Positions 24,901 to 35,640 of a DNA stretch of 64,000 nucleotides are shown here, piece by piece. Location: contig CM076261.1 of assembly GCA_038380795.1 (NCBI GenBank), positions 36,729,866 through 36,793,865 of the forward strand, read 5' to 3'. The number at the start of each line of letters is the position of its first letter. The first letter of the stretch is position 1. Origin of the DNA: Pyrocephalus nanus (taxonomy: Eukaryota > Chordata > Aves > Passeriformes > Tyrannidae). Under the pieces are notes generated by a model. It made no database searches. It was not told the DNA's origin and worked only from the letters and a program-made list of their open reading frames with translations. The translations under genes and the position numbers were made by a program.

Positions 24901-25366
24901 AGATAAGAATTGAGAAAAGAAAGAAAATGACAATAGAATGTGTGCTCCTAAATAATCTATGTGCCTTCCCCTATCATGATATCACAATCACTGCTGAGAA
25001 CAGTAGATACACCTAATGCAGGATCTCAGTATTACCCATATATTTTATTGTTTAACAGTTGTTTAAGTTAACAGGTACTTATGCTCAAGATCATAAAGCA
25101 AGAACACAGGGTGTAGACTAATATTATGATTTTTCTCCCTAAAGTAAAGATTTCACTAAAGGCAGTGCTTCATCTTATTTGAGAGCTAGTCAGCCTGCCA
25201 CAATATGATGTCACAGAGAACAGGACAAAAGCAAAATCATTGCTGCTGGGAATTTTTATATTGAATGGCTCTTAACTCTAAACATACTGACCATCACCTG
25301 TCTCATAGTGATTCCAAGGAATCAGAGGGAAATAACATTTTTGCTCTTTCCGGTAGTCATTGTGGT
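21996..25366. other. AT-rich unique sequence, no gene seen
   Basis: About 3.4 kb without gene or interspersed repeat. It contains a CTCF-like site at 22240 and a short GT-rich palindromic stretch with TATGTGTACACATA at about 23367-23380. The only frame of note (23276-23464 minus, 62 codons) runs across that repeat. Confidence 0.5.
22240..22253 (-). promoter_or_regulatory. CTCF-like binding site
   Basis: The minus strand reads CCACTAGGTGGAGC, fitting 13 of 14 positions of the CTCF core (A in place of the invariant C near the end). It has the same orientation as the site at 16757. One motif alone is weak evidence. Confidence 0.25.
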
Positions 25367-26113
25367 TGTCATGGTTTTGCTTGTTCTTGGAAACTAAGCA
25401 GGAATTTTCCCTTCACTCTGCCCACTGTGTGAAGGGGATGCTGAATGGGCAGGTTGGCTGTTGCTTGGGCAATTGACTGTCACAAAAGTTTGGGTGGCAG
25501 GAGCTCCGAGGTGATTTTGTTCTCAGCCTGGCTGCCCAGTCAGCTCAATCCTACCCAGCCAGGGAATCTGTTTGGATTTTTCATTGGAGAGGAACCATCT
25601 GGGAAGAAGTCACCTTTTTTTCCCCCTTCTCCATTTGGGAAAGACTTTTTTTTTTTTTCGTCTCAGTCCTTTTCTCCCCTTTTTCTGGTGAGGGGGGAGG
25701 GAAGACCCCCATCTTCATCTTCTCCACCACACTCCGTGGCTCCCCAGCATGGCGACCACCAGTGATCCAACAGCACTCCCCTGCAGACTGTGGTTAGAAT
25801 TGCACCAAAGGGCAGAAACTGAACTGTTTACTTTTTTTGTCATTTGGGGTTTTGTTTGTTTTGTAGGGTATTATTTTTGGGTATAGGATTATTGTTTTGT
25901 TTTGTTTTGGTTTTTTTATTTGTGTTCTTTCATTGTTCTGCCAATACATACGTATTTTTTAATAACGGACTGTTATTTTTTTTTCCTTTTTTCACATTTT
26001 TTTCTCAATTGGAGCCTCTTAATTTCAGATTTACAATTGCTTAGAGGGAGGAGTGTGAGTCTTCCTCATAACTCATCCTAAGCAAAACAGTTGTGTCTCG
26101 TTAAACTGAGACA
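25367..26113 (+). mobile_element. Solo LTR of an endogenous retrovirus
   Basis: It starts TGTCATGGTTTTGCTTG and ends GTTAAACTGAGACA, with the TG...CA termini of an LTR. The 3' third (AACGGACTGTTATT, GGAGCCTCTTAATTTCAGATTTACAATTGCTTAGAGGGAGGAG in part) matches by recall a songbird LTR family ending in CAAACCAAGACA. The flanks GTGGT (25362-25366) and ATGGT (26114-26118) agree at four of five bases, a slightly decayed target duplication, so this is probably a solo copy. T-rich tracts inside (25849-26010) fit the R/U5 part of this family. The 106-codon frame at 25445-25765 and the 66-codon frame at 25844-26044 are by-products. Confidence 0.75.
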
Positions 26114-26118
26114 ATGGT

Positions 26119-29100
26119 GCAGCCCAATTGCATGGATGCCTTCTAGGTTGCCGCTGGATTTTTTTGTCTAGTAAGACTTGCTGGAAGTCTTCTCAGGGAT
26201 CTCCCCTGCCACAGATATCCCACTCTGTCCACAGTCTCATTTGCCCAGGAGGGATGGGTTTCCTACATATTCACCTCAGATTTCAGTATCTATCAGCAGC
26301 AACTGCATCAGCAAGGGGTGGAGAGTGAAGTTGGGCACAAGAAAAAAAACAGACACTCTTTATCACAGGAAAACCGTGAACTTTATTTGTGCAAGCTTCT
26401 TTCTGGCCTCCCTCTGCACTAGCCTACGAATAGCAGTAGCGAATCTCGGGTCCCCGGTTCACATGACACTACTCTATGCATTACATGAATGTTATATCAA
26501 AAAAAATCTTCAGTCCCTGTCATACCAATTAAGTAGATGGCCATTGGAATAATTATCTCCTCAGGTTTCTTCTTTCAACCTAAACCAATATGTTCATCCC
26601 AAACTCTATACCTATAGTTTCTAGACAAAACATATACCTCTAGATGAATCAGAGGAAACTGAAATATAGATGATTTTGTTTCCTCTTAGTTCCTCTACAT
26701 TCAGTAGTAGGGCAGGTAATTATAATAAGAAACACTGAAGAGGCAGAACTGAAGACACCATATGTCCCTTACTTCCCCAGAGCTTTTTTTGGCAACAGAC
26801 ATTATTCCTGATACACGTGAAAACAGCCTTTTCTACAGTTTAGAGAGCTACAAAACCTTCATTTTGCTTGTATTGACTGAAAATGAGTATCTGGAAAACA
26901 TAAGATGATTAAAATCTTGCTTTCAAAATTGCTTGAAAGCTAATGTATGAAAGGCACTATTCCTATGACCTATTTATAAAGTTTGAAAAGACTACAGAGA
27001 AAAATGGACACTGGTGAGCACGACCCACAAGCAGAGAGCACTGCACAGAAAGAAAGCTGAATGAAAGGGCATACTAAGTACTTTTACCTCCATGCCACAC
27101 ATGACAGTCTTGAAGAGCAACTGCTTGGACACTGGCTGTTTCAAAATCACTTGCTCTAAATATTCAGTGCATCTCTTAAGTGAAGCAAGTGCCATCTTGT
27201 CCCTGATTAATTTTATGGATTGAGAGGAACTAACTGATTATATAGGCACCATATTGATCTGTCTGCTGACATGGGTAATGATTTTAATTGTGTCTCTTTA
27301 TGCTAACAACTTTTGACTAATTGGCCATCAGTTCAGTAGGATCCATGAAGTGCTTCATTTACTATTGTATTTCAAGTAAATATTTTAACTTTCCCTTTCT
27401 CTAAATTTTAGTGGATAAAAGTAAGACCTTTAGAAAATAGGAAAGTTCAATAAACAAAGCACTTCAAGAAGAGTAACTAACTGGAATGGGCATGTAGACA
27501 TCACGATGATATGAAATCTAAGCAAAGATAAAACCATAGTTTTAATTAAAACAAGAAAAAAACCCTGGAAATAAGCACAAAAGAACTATGCATTTTGTGA
27601 AAAAATATAATGGCACAAAGAGTTTGGAGAAGTTGGCAATGATAATCAGTTTTGCTGAAATCAGCAAGGATAATCAGTTTCGCTCCCTGGACTTCCATCT
27701 TGCCACATTTTCCTCTTCAGCTTCTTCATCCCTCTCTGTTACAAGAATGCAGAGATAGAGAAGGAACTGGTTATTCTAGCCAAGGAGTATGCACCATCTT
27801 TCCTGCTCCTGCAATTTTGGATTAGAAGATTGTTACTTGTGTCTGGACAGTATGCAGATCTATGCCAGATCATGAGTCTGCTCTAAGAATAAGGCCCAAC
27901 TTTATGTACACTTCCTTCAATTCAGCCACATCCTGAATAAATGGTATAAAGCTCAACATTTTTCCCAAAGTGCAGGTTTTATTCTCCAAGCTCTTCCTGA
28001 CCTTTGCCAAAGCCTCTTCCCAGCTCACATGACAGTTCCTAGAATTCAGTTGTTTTCTGTAGGCCCTTCTAGATGCTGTCCAACTGTCAACTCTCAGAAA
28101 CTCGTCTCTCAAACACTAAGGCAGAATTGCCATCTTCCCACCTGTGCTTTAGCGTATTAAGTCCATATTAACTTATTTCATTTCTTGGAGACAGCAATCT
28201 GCCTAAATGGTGTTAGGAAACATTCTTCATAAATAATTTATATTTCAGGTAGATAACTTCTCAAGCTTTAGACCGTATTCATACTCAAACAAGACACAGG
28301 GTTTCACTACGAATTCATCGCAGGTGAATCATCATGCAGGTCATGTGTCTAGATTTTTCTATTGAAGTAACTGTGAAAGTTGAGTGATACTTAATATTCA
28401 TACAGTTTATAGAGATTATTTTATTTTTATAAATACAGTTTAGAAGTGTTTTGTCAGATTTAATACATATGGTACATGTATTATACATGCAGTTAGACTA
28501 TTAAGCAGAATTTATGGCAAAACTGTTGACCAAATGTAGTATGATATGAATTTTTACAGTAGCAGAAGATGCTGGGCATAGTTAGTGTTACTAACTTAGA
28601 CTAGATGCCCTGAGACTGTAATTACTATGATACATTATTTATTTTCTTGTTACTGTTATTAACTCTGAATAGATAACTTTATAACTGTTTACTACATTTT
28701 ATTAGGCCATTATATTTTTATTACTTTTCTACTATTTATTATTATCACCATCATGCAAATTACTTGCATTGCAAATGTTTTCATTATCAGTGAAAATGGC
28801 AAGGAAATAGGGAGCTCTTTGATCATCATTTTAAAAAGAAATTCATAAACTGCCCTTGTTAACTCAAAAGACTCTATATATGCTGAACCAAAAAATGCCC
28901 AAAGCAAATTACAAAGTTTCACCAACCTTGCCAGAATAATTCAGCAACCTGTGGATATTTTGCATGCAATGTCAAAGAGAGAATTAATAGTAATCTGACC
29001 CCATCCCTTGAAATGCTGGTTTAATAAGAGAAAATAAACACCCATCAAACTTATATGCATTACATATCTTTTTTGTACCCATCTTTGTTCTTCTTTGTAT

Positions 29101-29984
29101 CATTACTGCATCTGTGACAAATGAGGAAACAAACAGTACTGTACAAAAACTTCTATTTTTATGAAACGTGTCTCAAGGCTGATTTTTTTTTTATTATTTT
29201 GTCAAACATATAACTTTTTTTTATTATTATTTTTAACAAATGGAAAATAAGGTTGTACTGAAAATCTACCAGGTTTTAAATGCAGAGAAACTTCCATACA
29301 GCCATAGCAAAGGAGCTAATGTTCATGCTATGTGGATGAGGCTAGCCAAGCAGTTTTAGCTGTCTTTATCTGGAATGGTTTTCAAATGTTCTTTGATTAG
29401 ATGACTGTTTATGCAGAGTTTTACCCCACACTGAGTGAATTTCATATAAACTGTACTGTTCTATGGTTTTATTCAGCCACTGACTTGGTTCCTATTTCTT
29501 AGACACAACTCCTATTTTTTTGGTTGGTTTTGGTTTGGTTTGGTTGGGTTTCAGTTTTTTAGTTGATTGGTAACTCATTATAGAATATGCCTTTTCTTTG
29601 ACAAAGGGTATATCTTTTCTGATTTGGGGATATTTCAGGTATTTAATTCCATCTTCCAGGCCTACATGATTTATTTCACTTCCTTCCAGATGGTGCCCAA
29701 GGACTGCTCACGTTCCAGCAACTATCTAGCAAATTCTTTTTCTTGGATCTGTTATGCTACAGGGGATTTGTTTTGCATAAAGTGCTTACTTACTGCTCCC
29801 AAACTCCCATTTCAAGGGTCCTCTTACATATTATGTTTCCCAGATTCACAAGCTTACTTCTACTATGCATACTACCTTTAAGCATTTCATATGTCTGTTC
29901 ACATAATTAAGAAAAGATCTTGCTATATCTGTACATCTGAGTAGAAAAGCAGCAATAATTTAAAGGAAAAATCTCATTTATGAG
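26119..29984. other. Unique sequence, no gene seen
   Basis: About 3.9 kb. The segment 26119-26470 just after the LTR is richer in GC and carries a 124-codon plus frame (26178-26552), but I recognise no domain or repeat in it. Other frames (27870-28112 minus, 29567-29881 plus) look random. A direct repeat of GATAATCAGTTTTGCT occurs at about 27639 and 27669. A GGTTT-rich tract lies at 29521-29550. Confidence 0.5.
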
Positions 29985-31145
29985 AGTAGGAGAGAACCCA
30001 ACAGCCTTGCAAATTATTGGCTTGGTGGATGAGTGAACAGTAGTAGATGTTGACTATCCTGATCGTAGTACAGCTTTTAACACTGTATTCAATAGCATCC
30101 TCATTAATGAATTGATAACATTTATGTGGAGTGAAAATTGATGGAACTGCTGGTGTCAGAGGGTTGTGATCAGTAGCATGAAATCACACTGATGGTCAGT
30201 CACTAATGACAAACCTCAGGGAATGACAGAAAGGCTGATTTGGTACCTTCAGCAAGTTCACAGGTGGTGTAAAACTGGAAGGAACAGTCAATAAACCAGA
30301 TGAGTGCATCACCATTCAGAGGGACCTCTGCAAGATGGAGAAATGGACTTACAGGAGTACCATGAATTCCAATAAGCAGAAGTTCAAAGTCCTGCATCTG
30401 GGGAGCACAGAATCACAGGAATCATTTGTAGTGAGTGGGAAGTTGGTGTCTCCCAGCCAGAAATCACCTTTGCTGAGAAGGACCTGGGGTCCTGCTGGAG
30501 ACTGAGTTGAATATGAGCAAGGAATGTGCCCTTGCATGAAAGAAGGACAATAACAACATGCCTACACTAGGAAGAACATTGCCAGCTGGTCAAGGGAGGG
30601 TGATCCTTACCCACTGCTCAGCACTGTTGACACATACTTGGAGCACTGTTTCCAGTTCTGGGCTCCCCAGCACAAGACAATTGAACATACTGGAGCAGGT
30701 CTAGTGCAAGACTGCAAAAATCATTAAGGGGCATCTGACATTTCAGGAAACAGTGAAAATGCTGTTCAGTCTGCAGAAGAGAAGGCTCAAGAGGACCTTA
30801 TCAATGTGTATAGATGCTTGAGAGAGAGACTAGAGAAGACAGTGTAACATTTCTCAACAGTGCCCAGTGACAGGACAAAAAGGAGCAGGCACAAAATGAA
30901 ATACAAGAAATTCCATTTAAATATAGGAAGAAGCTTTTTTTTCTTTTTTTTTTTTTTTTTACTGTGGTGGTGGTTGGACACTGAAACAAGATACATAAAG
31001 TGTTGTAGAGTATCTGTCCTTGGAAATATTCAAAACCCAACTGTCAGTGCTGGTCAACTTGCTGTAGTTGAATCGCTGTTAAGCTGGGGTGATTGAACTA
31101 GATAATCTCCAGAACTCCCTTTTAACCTTATTCATTCTATTACAT
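29985..31145 (+). mobile_element. CR1 LINE remnant with partial reverse transcriptase
   Basis: About 1.16 kb of a plus-strand CR1. The first part (30045-30110) encodes the decayed CR1 reverse-transcriptase stretch normally read as FSKAFDTV. The catalytic Phe-Ala-Asp-Asp region is at 30257-30271, where both Asp codons now read Gly (FTGGV). Further on are classic 3' CR1 phrases: CACTGTTTCCAGTTCTGGGCTCC, GTATCTGTCCTTGGAAATATTC and GAACTAGATAATCTCCAGA, ending in a variant of the ATTCTATG tail (about 31130-31142). An internal deletion lies near 30218. A T-rich insertion (30935-30960) interrupts the tail. The 5' end is truncated, and all frames inside are broken. Confidence 0.88.
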
Positions 31146-32013
31146 TACAGAAAGTAAATCTGAATTCATAAGTGACAGTATTTGCTTAACATTTCTGGTC
31201 TCTAATAGAGAACAGATTCAGTGTCCCATGTCACAACAAGTGTGCAAATTGCACCTGTATTTGGAGATACTGAAGTGATCAGATATTGGCCTCTGACTTG
31301 TGTTAGAGATTAAATATCATAAGATTCAAACTATTACATAAACTAAAAGGCTTCTAGGATTCATAAGCCTTTTAAGCTGTCAAATAAACATATTTCGAGT
31401 CGTGACTATGCTTCCTAGTGCATACCTGGCTAAAATACAAGTATATGAAAGACATATAGTTGAATTTTAGCATATCAAGAAATCTGTCACTCACTCTGTA
31501 TTTTATTATGGTGCCTAGAAATCCTCCTGATTATTATTTATTTTAATATCTAAGAGAAGTAGTCAATTTTCTGTCTCTTGCTATTAGTCTTTTTTATACT
31601 TTCTTTTGTGATTTTACAACAGACTTTCATGAATAAAACCACATATGAAAAGAAGAAAAAAAAATTATAAACCTACATAATTTATCTATGGTTACGCACC
31701 AGCAATGAAGCACACACTGAATTAAGTCATGAAGTTATCTAATTTCAATAGAGCTTTAGAATTTTAAGTCCCTAGCAAATTTTTTCCCCTTTATCAATTC
31801 CTTAAATCTTAGATTATTTGACATCTACAAATGCTCAGGGATTTAGAACCCACAAGAACAGCCTGTTAGCGCCTATGCACAGAATCCATGTTTGAAACAT
31901 ACTTTCAACTGTATGATTTTGCCAAATCATTTCTACTTATGTAACTCAAAAACATCTGGGAAAACTCCTCATCATCATGGCTAGGCTTCTCAAATGAAGA
32001 TTTGAGAGGGGAT

Positions 32014-32145
32014 CTACCCACACTTGCTACAAGCGCTCTGATGGCTAAAAAGGCCAATGAGAGATAGACAAATCCAGTTGCAGAAGGCACAGCAGAAAGA
32101 CTCCCCAGGTGATATCGACGAGACGCGATTCTTTCTGTATTGTCT
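32014..32145 (-). pseudogene. Possible remnant of a LINE C-terminal zinc finger
   Basis: A minus-strand frame ends with a basic stretch (RQYRKNR) followed by CAFC, then IGLFSHQSAC (finger about 32020-32094). A C-x2-C ... IGL-x-SH-x3-C finger preceded by basic residues is seen at the C-terminus of several non-LTR retrotransposon polyproteins. I infer a very old LINE scrap. There is no reverse transcriptase nearby to confirm it, the open stretch is only about 60 codons, and the Arg usually found before IGL is missing. A chance match cannot be excluded. Confidence 0.35.
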
Positions 32146-32478
32146 TTTCTCCTCGAGAGGGAAAGCTATCTTCATGTCTTTCATACTGTTGCTTCTCTGG
32201 AACAATCCAGGTATTTAAAATTGTATTTGAAATTCCTTGAACAGCAGAAGGAAAAAGAACAGACTTCATAGCATGTAAAGCACTTTAAAGTGATCCTTAT
32301 TTATGTAGTCTAGGTAAGAGTTAATGACATCACACAATGAAGTAAGCTTCTCTCTTCTGTTTGGGCAGAAGAGGTTTCTTTCTTAAGCTACTCAAATACA
32401 ATTTCCCTTGCACAAATTTCATTGATGTTCTGTATTTTTAAAAACAGCAAAACCAGCATCCACAAAACTTTTTTCTGC

Positions 32479-32497
32479 TTTTTTTTTTTTTTTTTTT
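32479..32497. repeat. Homopolymer T-run (19 T)
   Basis: Nineteen consecutive T residues with no recognisable retrocopy next to them. Confidence 0.9.
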
Positions 32498-33467
32498 CCT
32501 AAGAGACAAACTCTGCAGTGCAGTATAGCCAGTTGAATACTGGACCCGTTAAAAGGGCATTTTATGTACAGTCTGGGGTTCTCAAAACTGATAAAGAGGA
32601 CAATGATACCAGTAAATGGAGAGCAGGAGAAAGGGGTGGGTAGACAGAACATTCTAGTATGCATATTTTACTGTCACCAGAGGTTTTTTTAGTTCTTTCT
32701 GAAATTGTGATATTTAATTATTTACTCTGTCTCCCATGCCTGTCAACCTGGACTCATCATAGTGAAGCTATCCAACTGAATGGATATGTGTATAAAAGTC
32801 TAAACAAAAATGTTTGAAACAGTTTTTAAAGAATTCCAGAAACATTTTGTGACAAAAGATAACTTAAGAGAATACTCAGAATTTTTTTGTGGTAGAGTGT
32901 TTAGTTCACACATTTCATAAAATACGGAACTCTGTTGTGGCTTTCCAATTTCCAAGGACTATAATTATCTCAAAATGAATCTACTATGACCTCTGCATCC
33001 GTCTATCTCAAACATATATTATTCACTTACTATGGATCTTTTTTCAATATGTACCACTTAATTAATTAGCCTAGCATATCATACATAAAATAAAGTTCTC
33101 AGTATTGTAAGGCCATTATCCACAGAAATAAAACACACAACATTATCCTCTGTTACTTTCAGGCAGATAATTTTATTTTGAATATTTTCAAGACTCATAG
33201 TTCAGTAAAGATTACTTTTTAAGTTTGACTGGGATTAACTTCTAAAATTTATTACGTCTCAGAAGTACATTAAAGTACTTTCAAATTATTAAAACTTTTT
33301 CACTGTCTCATTAAAGTTAAAATGTTTTTAATGGCCATAAAATCGTTTCTCAGAATAGGAATATAGGATTTAACTAACTTTTACTTTAGTCTTCATCAAC
33401 GTATGTGATTGCCCTGTGTCACTCATGCAGACACTTATATTCATCTGTATAAATTATAGATATTACA

Positions 33468-33488
33468 TGTATATATATATGTGTATAT
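33468..33488. repeat. Short TA/TG alternating repeat
   Basis: GTATATATATATGTGTATAT-type alternating purine-pyrimidine sequence; a short microsatellite. Confidence 0.8.
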
Positions 33489-33802
33489 ATGGTGGATGTG
33501 GGATTTAAAAGCTTAAATGAATGGACCTTTATAACATCACCGTAGGGCAGCAATTGGAATGACTCATTATGTATATAAGTTTATAAAAAATGCAGAGGTG
33601 AAAGGAATCTTTGAAGGTTATGAAATATTATGTTGAAACAGGTTAAGTTTGGACTTGAATTTGCTTTATCTTCACATAGAAGTAAAATCACAGAACCATG
33701 ATTTATTTGTGTTAGTGCATAGGGTTTCAAGCCACGAATGAAGACCCTACTGTGTTAGGTACTAATCAAATACAGAGCTTGTCCTCATTTCACACATGCA
33801 AC

Positions 33803-34067
33803 GGAGAGGAGAGAGGAGAGGAGAGGAGAGGAGAGGAGAGGAGAGGAGAGGAGAGGAGAGGAGAGGAGAGGAGAGGAGAGGAGAGGAGAGGAGAGGAGAG
33901 GAGAGGAGAGGAGAGGAGAGGAGAGGAGAGGAGAGGAGAGGAGAGGAGAGGAGAGGAGAGGAGAGGAGAGGAGAGGAGAGGAGAGGAGAGGAGAGGAGAG
34001 GAGAGGAGAGGAGAGGAGAGGAGAGGAGAGGAGAGGAGAGGAGAGGAGAGGAGAGGAGAGGAGAGGA
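33803..34067 (+). repeat. (GGAGA)n pentanucleotide array, about 53 copies
   Basis: 265 bases of almost perfect GGAGA/GAGAG repeat with no visible interruption, purines only on the plus strand. It lies about 30 bp from the left edge of the CR1 at 34095. Because the unit is 5 bp, several frames stay open on both strands, which explains the 107- and 167-codon plus-strand and 110-codon minus-strand frames. A perfect array this long is expected to be length-polymorphic and could adopt triplex (H-DNA) structure. Confidence 0.97.
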
Positions 34068-34094
34068 AATATTAAAATATATTCTTAAGGGCAC

Positions 34095-34803
34095 TGGAAT
34101 CTCTCTAGAAAGCCTGTTCTACTGTTTGACCATTCTCTTAGCAAAAAAACGCATTCTAACATCCAGTCTAAACCTCTTCTGGCACAGCCTTGGAGCATTC
34201 CCATATGTCCAGTCACTGGAGACCAGGAAGAAGAGCTCAGCCCTTCGCTCTCCCTTCAGCCTCCTTCTCTCTGAACTTTTTATGGTTTCAAAACCATAAC
34301 CTTAAGCAGGTCCTCACAGGGCATTCCTTCCAGCCCTTGTACCAGCTTTTTCGCCCTCCTCTGGTTGCATTCAAGGACCTATATGCCCTTTTTTACCTGT
34401 GGAGCCCAGAACTGCACACAGCACTCACGGTGAGGCCACATCAACACTGAAAACAGTGAGAAAGTCACCTCTTTTGGCCAACTGATGACAATGTTTTTGA
34501 TGCACCCCGGGATGTGTTTTACCCTCTGGGCTGTCAGGGCTCACTGCTGCCTCACACTGAGCTGCTGCCAACCGGCAACCCCTGATCCCTTTCTGTAGAG
34601 TTGCTCTCCAGCTTTTCCTCTCCTCATTTATACTTGGGCTCAGCATTATGCTATCCCAGGTTCAGAATGCATTAGGACTTGTAAATTTCATCCCATTAAT
34701 CACTGCCCTATGCTCCAATCTATCTAGATCCCTCTGCAAGGCTTCCTTCCCTCAAGAGAGTCGACAGCACCTCCACTTTGAGATCATCAGAATACTTGCT
34801 AGT
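34095..34803 (-). mobile_element. CR1 LINE, left part (split by an LTR)
   Basis: Minus-strand CR1 body, recognisable by phrases such as CTAACATCCAGTCTAAACCTC, GGAGCCCAGAACTGCACACAG, TGATGCACCCCGGGATG and GATCCCTCTGCAAG. The extreme 3' end with the ATTCTATG tail is missing on the left, where the GGAGA array lies. On the right the sequence stops within the phrase AGAATACTTGCT and resumes after the LTR at about 35401. So 34095-34803 and 35401-35640 are one CR1. Confidence 0.88.
34799..34803. repeat. Target-site duplication, left copy (CTAGT)
   Basis: Identical to 35396-35400 across the nested LTR. Confidence 0.8.
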
Positions 34804-35395
34804 TGTGGTAGTTTTAATCTAGGCCTTTCTTGGTGACCAGTTTGTAACCAAGGAAGGGGCAGTGTTCCCAGCATTCCATATGATTTTTACGTAAATCGGT
34901 GTATAAATAAGAAGAGAGGAGAGGCCTTTGCTCTCTTCTCTTCTGGCGAGGTTCAGGGTCCTTGCGTTGGTCTCGCTTATCTAAGGCTGAGGCCTGCAGC
35001 GACCGCTGGCCTGACACATGGAGGATTGGAGAGTGCTGGCCGTGTCTACCAGTCCTGCTTTTCTAAGGGACGTGGTGAGATTTGTTTTACTAGTTATTTT
35101 GCTAGTTCTCGAGTTTGATTGTTTATATCTGTTCGGTGTCCCTTTTTGTCCCCTTTTGCCCCTTTTTTCCCCTTTCCCTATCCCTTCGGGGAGTGTTTGG
35201 ATTTCCCTTTGCTGTGTACATACCATCTTAACTGTATATAACTGTAATATACATAAAATATATATTTTTATTTAACTAGCTTGATTTCGGGTTCTTCAAT
35301 TTGCATAGTTTTTTTCCTTTCCCCTGGGGGAAGAGGGAAGGAGGGGCTGCTACTGTGGGTCCGGGCATTTGGCTGGGAGCCAGGTCCAAACCATA
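34804..35395 (+). mobile_element. Solo LTR nested inside a CR1
   Basis: It starts TGTGGTAGTTTTAATC and ends GGTCCAAACCATA, a variant of the AAACCACGACA-type end of songbird ERV LTRs. A clear TATA box, TATAAATA, is at 34902-34909, so the LTR points rightwards. It is flanked by CTAGT on both sides and sits in the middle of a CR1 that continues on either side, proving insertion after the CR1. The last base is A but the penultimate is T rather than C, so the terminal CA is mutated or the edge is off by one or two bases. The 85-codon plus and 82-codon minus frames inside are not genes. Confidence 0.88.
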
Positions 35396-35400
35396 CTAGT
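35396..35400. repeat. Target-site duplication, right copy (CTAGT)
   Basis: Identical to 34799-34803. Confidence 0.8.
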
Positions 35401-35640
35401 GAAACATTCAACCCCTGCATGCAGATGACTGATAAATAGATTGGACAGGACTGACTCTGAACCTGAACCCTGAAGAATAACATTGGTGACTGGTCACCAG
35501 CGAGATGTAGTCCCATTCACTGCAGCCCTCTGAACTCTAAACTTCAGTCAGTTCTTCACCCAGTGCACCATGAACTCACAGCGGGATGCTGTTAGTATCA
35601 GAATCCTTACTAACATGCAAAAACCCTACACCCACTGCCT
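35401..35640 (-). mobile_element. CR1 LINE, right part (split by an LTR)
   Basis: Continues the minus-strand CR1 broken at 34803. The phrases CAGATGACTGATAAATAG, GGACAGGACTGACTC, CATTGGTGACTGGTCACCAG and AGTCAGTTCTTCACCCAGTG occur in the normal CR1 order. The 5' end of the element fades at about 35640, the usual 5' truncation. Confidence 0.85.

Larger units (their letters stand above)
31146..33802. other. AT-rich unique sequence with one possible LINE scrap
   Basis: About 2.7 kb. It holds a T-run (32479-32497), a short TA/TG repeat (about 33468-33488) and the possible LINE zinc-finger remnant listed separately. Otherwise no gene or repeat was recognised; frames are at most 81 codons. Confidence 0.5.

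Noticed and set aside
25445..25765. 106-codon plus frame rich in Phe, Pro and Ser
   Set aside because: Lies inside the solo LTR at 25367-26113.
26440..26470. GGGTCCCCGGTTCA, recalling a tRNA T-arm
   Set aside because: No matching acceptor, D-arm or anticodon arm around it; does not fold as a tRNA.
33752..34299. Open frames of 107, 167 and 110 codons of Gly-Glu-Arg or Leu-Ser-Pro type
   Set aside because: They are translations of the GGAGA microsatellite, which stays open in several frames; no coding function.
34804..35395. TATA box and purine tract considered as a host promoter
   Set aside because: Explained by the LTR's own promoter; no downstream host transcript can be inferred.
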